A stretch of 7,732 nucleotides of DNA, taken from NCBI GenBank assembly GCA_947628495.1, contig CANRAC010000046.1, positions 1 through 7,732 of the forward strand, in the 5' to 3' direction. Shown here one piece after another: positions 4,977 through 7,732 of this stretch (position 1 is its first letter; the number at the start of each line of letters is the position of its first letter). Source of the DNA: an uncultured Bacilli bacterium (GTDB lineage Bacteria; Bacillota_I; Bacilli_A; RF39; UBA660). Made by a program: the position numbers and the translations under genes. The notes under the pieces were generated by a model. The model saw only the letters and a program-made list of their open reading frames with translations. It was not told the origin of the DNA and made no database searches.

Positions 4977-6242
4977 TATAGGCAATGAAATAGAAATAAT
5001 AAATACATCGTTTATTATTTCTTTTTTTATTTTAATTTCTCTATTATTTATTTTATTAATATAATTTAAACCTATACCACTTTTTCTCTGCTTAGTAGAA
5101 TAATGTCTATGGCCAATCTTTTCTAAATCAATTACATTTTCAAATGTATTTAAAATTTGAATATTTAAATTTTGATTATTTTCCATCATGTTTATATATA
5201 GAGCTTTTTCTTTACTATTAGCGGCAGCTTCAATAGCATTATTTAATGTCACATCCAGAATATCACAGAGCAAAGCATAATTTTTAGCTGTTATTTTCTC
5301 AGTAATATTTTTACTAATTTCACTATTTATTTCGACATTTATTTTTTGATTTTTTATTTCATATAACTTTATATAAATTATTCCTTGAATTCCTTTAGGA
5401 ATCTTCCCTACATGAACAGTCCAATCATAGCTTTTATTGTATTTTTTAAATTTTTCATCAATAACTTTTTTAGCTTTTTCATTAGCTACACTTCTAATAG
5501 CCATAAAATCGGCATTTAAATTATGTTTTAATTCCGAATAATCATCTGCTATAATTTCATAGTTTTTAACGCTTTCACTTAAATATTTATTTTTAATCTC
5601 TAATTTTTCTTTGTTAAAATTACTTAATAGTAAAAAATATAATAATATGGCTACAATTAAAACAACAATTACACTTAAAACATAAAGTAAATTATTTCCA
5701 TAATTTAAATTATAATGAGTTAAAATTATATTGGATAAGATTAACAATAAAATAAAAACTACGTCATATCGAAAATTTTTTCTAACAAATTCTTCTAATT
5801 TTACAATTAACTGACGAATTATATTAATAGCAATAGTAAAATATAATAAAGTTCCCATAACTATTGTTAATGCCGTTTTAGCCACAAAATCTTTATTAAT
5901 TTGTAAATAACCTGCGAAACCTATAGCCATTATTCTACTACTTATCAATTCAATCATTAAAGAAATTATACTTAACACAACAGAATAATATATTGTTTCT
6001 TTTAATGGTCTATTCATCCAGACTTTACAAGCTACCATTATACTTAAATAGCATATAATAGTCTTTGAAATTTCACTATTATATAGATTATTGAACATTA
6101 CTATAGCAGTTAAGATCATTGTAACCACTATTTTATAAGGCTTTATTTCTATTTTTTTGTTTATACATCTTTTATAACTGAAAACATAAACCATAATTGT
6201 TAAATTTACTACAAAATAGCTTATTAATAATTCCCAAATCAT
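4971..6242 (-). CDS. agrC: AgrC-like sensor histidine kinase (HPK10/GHKL type)
   Basis: This 423-residue membrane kinase is predicted to sense the processed AgrD peptide outside the cell and phosphorylate AgrA. Residues 1 to about 207 are hydrophobic, with about seven membrane segments (near 3-22, 36-55, 60-76, 84-108, 122-145, 160-176, 185-207), as in AgrC. A helical linker follows. The phosphoacceptor is His240 in YSELKHNLNADFMAIR. The GHKL ATPase domain shows the N-box CDILDVTLNNAIEAA (Asn334/Asn335) and the glycine segment STKQRKSGIGLNYINKI (about 382-398). The start codon overlaps the agrA stop in ATGA, and GGGAGAAG lies upstream inside agrA, so translation is coupled. The last codons hold the agrBD terminator of the opposite strand. 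All kinase motifs are intact. No clear terminator for agrAC is seen, so its mRNA may run on antisense to agrD and agrB. Confidence 0.93.
   Translation of the reverse strand: MIWELLISYFVVNLTIMVYVFSYKRCINKKIEIKPYKIVVTMILTAIVMFNNLYNSEISKTIICYLSIMVACKVWMNRPLKETIYYSVVLSIISLMIELISSRIMAIGFAGYLQINKDFVAKTALTIVMGTLLYFTIAINIIRQLIVKLEEFVRKNFRYDVVFILLLILSNIILTHYNLNYGNNLLYVLSVIVVLIVAILLYFLLLSNFNKEKLEIKNKYLSESVKNYEIIADDYSELKHNLNADFMAIRSVANEKAKKVIDEKFKKYNKSYDWTVHVGKIPKGIQGIIYIKLYEIKNQKINVEINSEISKNITEKITAKNYALLCDILDVTLNNAIEAAANSKEKALYINMMENNQNLNIQILNTFENVIDLEKIGHRHYSTKQRKSGIGLNYINKINNREIKIKKEIINDVFIISISLPIK
4993..5028 (+). terminator. Terminator of agrBD inside the 3' end of agrC
   Basis: GAAATAATAAA (4993-5003) and TTTATTATTTC (5011-5021) form a perfect 11-bp stem with a 7-nt loop, followed directly by seven T (5022-5028) on the plus strand. 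On the minus strand the hairpin is preceded by A and lacks a T tail, so it serves agrBD and not agrAC. The arms are AT-rich. The same bases encode about KKEIINDVFIIS near the end of AgrC, so agrBD and agrAC transcripts overlap tail to tail. Confidence 0.7.
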
Positions 6243-6943
6243 ACAACTTCTCCCTTATATTTTTTAGATAAATATGGTACTTTTTCATTATTATCTAAAA
6301 TAAAATATCCTTTTGCCCACTCATACTTTATAACTCTTTCGGTATTAACTATACAAGACCGATGAACTCTTTTAAATCTTGCATCTAAATCTATTAAAAC
6401 ATTTTCTAAAGTTTTATTTATTTTAAAAATATTATTGGTCGTTTTTATAATTAATTTTCTTTCATCTTTATCTCGTAATATATATAAAATATCTTTCATA
6501 TAAATGCTTATATTCATTTGGGTATTTTTATATTTAAACATCCCTTTGTCACATTCCTTATTTAATATTAAAGCTATACATTCACCTAAGCGTTCTTCCA
6601 TATTATCAAACTTCTCAATAAAACGAAATATCTTAAATATACTACTATATACTTTATGTTCATAGCTAGTATGGTTAGTTAAAAAAATGATTTCACTATC
6701 CCAGTCAATCTCTCTTATTTTTTTAGCTACATCCACACCTGTAATTTTTCCATTAAGACAAATATCTAAAATATATATCTTTCTTTCGGATAAATCTTCT
6801 ATCTCTTTTATTAAATCAGTGGTGCATTTGTTATAATATTTGATCGATAAGGATTCTCCATATTTAAAATAAAAAGGATCAAGAGTCTTTTGAATTAAAC
6901 CTTGGTCTTTTTTTTCGTCCTCTAGAACAACTATTTTTGTCAT
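6239..6943 (-). CDS. agrA: AgrA-like response regulator, REC plus LytTR DNA-binding domain
   Basis: The 234-residue protein has a receiver domain (about 1-125) with the acidic pair Glu8/Asp9, phosphoacceptor Asp60 in IYILDICLNG, switch Thr89 in IIFLTN and Lys111. A LytTR domain (about 135-234) carries the conserved FKRVHRSCIVN segment (190-200), matching the DNA-contacting His-Arg or Asn region of Staphylococcus AgrA. Phosphorylated AgrA-type proteins bind pairs of 9-bp direct repeats upstream of agrBD and target genes. It is transcribed first and agrC second, with a 4-base ATGA overlap, the reverse of the usual agrC-agrA order. A good promoter lies 29-56 bases upstream. The ribosome binding site is weak (AAAGG about 13 bases before the ATG), perhaps keeping AgrA low. 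Targets beyond agrBD cannot be seen here. Confidence 0.93.
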   Translation of the reverse strand: MTKIVVLEDEKKDQGLIQKTLDPFYFKYGESLSIKYYNKCTTDLIKEIEDLSERKIYILDICLNGKITGVDVAKKIREIDWDSEIIFLTNHTSYEHKVYSSIFKIFRFIEKFDNMEERLGECIALILNKECDKGMFKYKNTQMNISIYMKDILYILRDKDERKLIIKTTNNIFKINKTLENVLIDLDARFKRVHRSCIVNTERVIKYEWAKGYFILDNNEKVPYLSKKYKGEVV

Positions 6944-6971
6944 TTTTTACCACTAACCTTTTTCGTTATAG

Positions 6972-6999
6972 ATTATAGCACAATTTTCTCTATTAGCAA
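6972..6999 (-). promoter_or_regulatory. Promoter of agrAC
   Basis: On the minus strand TTGCTA (6999-6994, 4/6) is followed after 16 bp by a perfect extended -10, TGCTATAAT (hexamer 6977-6972). The start is predicted near 6965, about 21 bases before the agrA ATG. No GTCT repeats like those upstream of agrB are found here, so agrAC is probably expressed independently of the signal. Confidence 0.7.
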
Positions 7000-7001
7000 A
7001 T

Positions 7002-7021
7002 AAAAAGAAAGCTATTTAGCT
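7002..7021 (-). terminator. Weak terminator-like element after the actin-like gene
   Basis: AGCT-AAAT-AGCT forms a 4-bp stem on the minus strand (7021-7010), followed by TTCTTTTT. It overlaps the stop codon of the upstream gene, as in csp and hpf. The stem is very short, so read-through into agrA is likely. Confidence 0.3.
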
Positions 7022-7602
7022 ATCTCACTTTGTAATTGAGTAATAATATATTGTTTGGCATTATGAAATGTAAATACTTTAATATTATACTTTTTTTCTA
7101 ATTCTGCTCTTAAATCATTTATAGCATCGTACTCTCCAAATATGAATAAGTCCCCATTTTGAATTTTTGATCTAAGAAGATACTGGATATCTTTAGAAAT
7201 ATCAGTCATTATATTATAATCCAAAAAATACGCTTGATCTTGGACGGTTAATATAGCACTACTTTCACTCATGTATAACGAAGTGGCATTATTAATTAAA
7301 GTGGAATATTCTATAAATTTTATTTTATTAAAAGATAATTTTTCAAAGATAGAAGTAATTAATTCTATGTCGCTATCAAAGTAATGGGGAAACTTTAAAA
7401 TATGAATATTGCGTCCGATTATGGTATCAGTTAATTTATTTTTCTTTAATATTTTGGCAATACAACGATAAAAAGCTTCGGGTTTGGCTATTTTATTTTG
7501 CATGATGATACCCTTTGGTAATTCTTCGGTATAAATAGCGCTAGCCGAGCAAAGATAAATTCTTTGGTCGGTTAAAGCTACGCCTAAATTATTTTTTGTC
7601 AT
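7012..7602 (-). CDS. Uncharacterised protein, possible degenerate actin-like (FtsA/PilM/MreB-type) fold
   Basis: This 196-residue soluble protein has no signal peptide or membrane segment. I do not recognise it with certainty. Its order of elements resembles the first part of actin-like ATPases: a first strand pair NNLGVALTDQRIYLCSAS, then LPKGIIMQNKIAKPEAFYRCI with a helix KILKKNKL (like the GxIxxGxIxDxxxL segment of PilM and FtsA), IHILKFPHYFDSDIELI, a helix pair ending NKIKFIEYSTLINNATSLYM, and SAILTVQDQAYFLDY. The phosphate-binding glycines of real members (DLGT and DIGGGT) are absent (VALTDQ and LTVQDQ), so nucleotide hydrolysis is unlikely; it may be a scaffold or partner protein. AAGGAGG stands five bases before the ATG. 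It lies 31 bases downstream of an M23-like gene, probably in one operon, which favours a cell-envelope role. Confidence 0.85.
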   Translation of the reverse strand: MTKNNLGVALTDQRIYLCSASAIYTEELPKGIIMQNKIAKPEAFYRCIAKILKKNKLTDTIIGRNIHILKFPHYFDSDIELITSIFEKLSFNKIKFIEYSTLINNATSLYMSESSAILTVQDQAYFLDYNIMTDISKDIQYLLRSKIQNGDLFIFGEYDAINDLRAELEKKYNIKVFTFHNAKQYIITQLQSEIAK

Positions 7603-7624
7603 AAAGTCCTCCTTTTAGATAAAG

Positions 7625-7643
7625 AAAAAAAGCTTATTCAGCT
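7625..7643 (-). terminator. Weak terminator-like element after the M23-like gene
   Basis: AGCT-GAATA-AGCT (7643-7631) followed by six T on the minus strand lies across the stop codon of the M23-like gene. A 4-bp stem is poor, so it may only reduce transcription of the next gene. Confidence 0.25.
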
Positions 7644-7732
7644 AATGTTTTTAAGTCCATTTCATAAAACTTTTCAGGATTAATTAATTGACCTTTATTA
7701 TATACTTCAAATAACAAGCTATTTTTACTAGA
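7634..7732 (-). CDS. M23 (LytM/SpoIIQ-type) peptidase-like protein, C-terminal end only
   Basis: Only the last 32 residues and the TAA are inside the window; the gene continues past 7732. The tail reads SSKNSLLFEVYNKGQLINP followed by EKFYEMDLKTLAE. It matches the last strand and turn of M23 domains, HxHFEVxxNGxxVNPxxYL. In active glycyl-glycine or cross-link endopeptidases the two His of HLHFE bind zinc or act in catalysis. Here that place reads SLLFE, so both His are missing and the protein is probably non-catalytic, as in the degenerate LytM domains of SpoIIQ-like and EnvC-like proteins. The rest of the domain and any membrane anchor cannot be seen. It is followed by the actin-like gene 31 bases on. 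Confidence 0.7.
   Translation of the reverse strand, partial: SSKNSLLFEVYNKGQLINPEKFYEMDLKTLAE

Noticed and set aside
1..7732. CRISPR array, tRNA, rRNA or insertion-sequence transposase
   Set aside because: No regularly spaced repeats, no cloverleaf-type or conserved rRNA segments and no transposase motifs were seen on either strand.

Overview
This is a low-GC Bacillota window, probably from a Bacilli or Erysipelotrichia-like lineage (an inference from gene content, not a placement). The evidence is strong AT bias, AAGGAGG-type ribosome binding sites, a Bacillus-type SecA with a C-terminal zinc finger, long-form HPF beside secA, and an agr-type peptide signalling locus. TGG encodes Trp and TGA is used as a stop (agrA), so the code is the standard bacterial one and not the mycoplasma code.

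Layout. Positions 1-212 (-) hold the N-terminal part of an excisionase-like helix-turn-helix protein, with a good promoter overlapped by a 16-bp palindrome. Positions 213-547 are non-coding, with a large 19-bp-stem hairpin (381-429) and the likely secA terminator (458-490). Then come three housekeeping genes on the minus strand in the transcription order csp, hpf, secA. Each has a recognisable promoter, and the csp and hpf terminators overlap the stop codons. Positions 3882-4198 are a regulatory gap between csp (-) and agrB (+).

Positions 4199-6943 are the centre of interest: a complete agr-like quorum-sensing locus. It has a membrane peptidase AgrB (+), a 38-residue AgrD-like pro-peptide (+, 4850-4966), a sensor kinase AgrC (-) and a LytTR response regulator AgrA (-). 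Instead of the usual co-directional BDCA order, signal-making agrBD and signal-sensing agrAC converge. Their stop codons lie in one 16-bp palindrome, and the agrBD terminator lies inside the 3' end of agrC. AgrD keeps the leader helix and the DEP..CP C-terminal recognition segment, but it has no Cys or Ser at the expected ring-closing position, so its signal chemistry may be unusual. By inference, AgrB processes AgrD, the product is sensed by AgrC, AgrC phosphorylates AgrA, and AgrA may act on the agrBD upstream region, which carries four GTCT-containing repeats and only an extended -10. agrAC has its own stronger, probably constitutive promoter.

Positions 7012-7732 (-) hold a protein that looks like a degenerate actin/FtsA/PilM-type fold and, upstream of it, the C-terminal end of an M23 (LytM)-like protein whose catalytic HxH is replaced. 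The pair is likely connected with the cell envelope.
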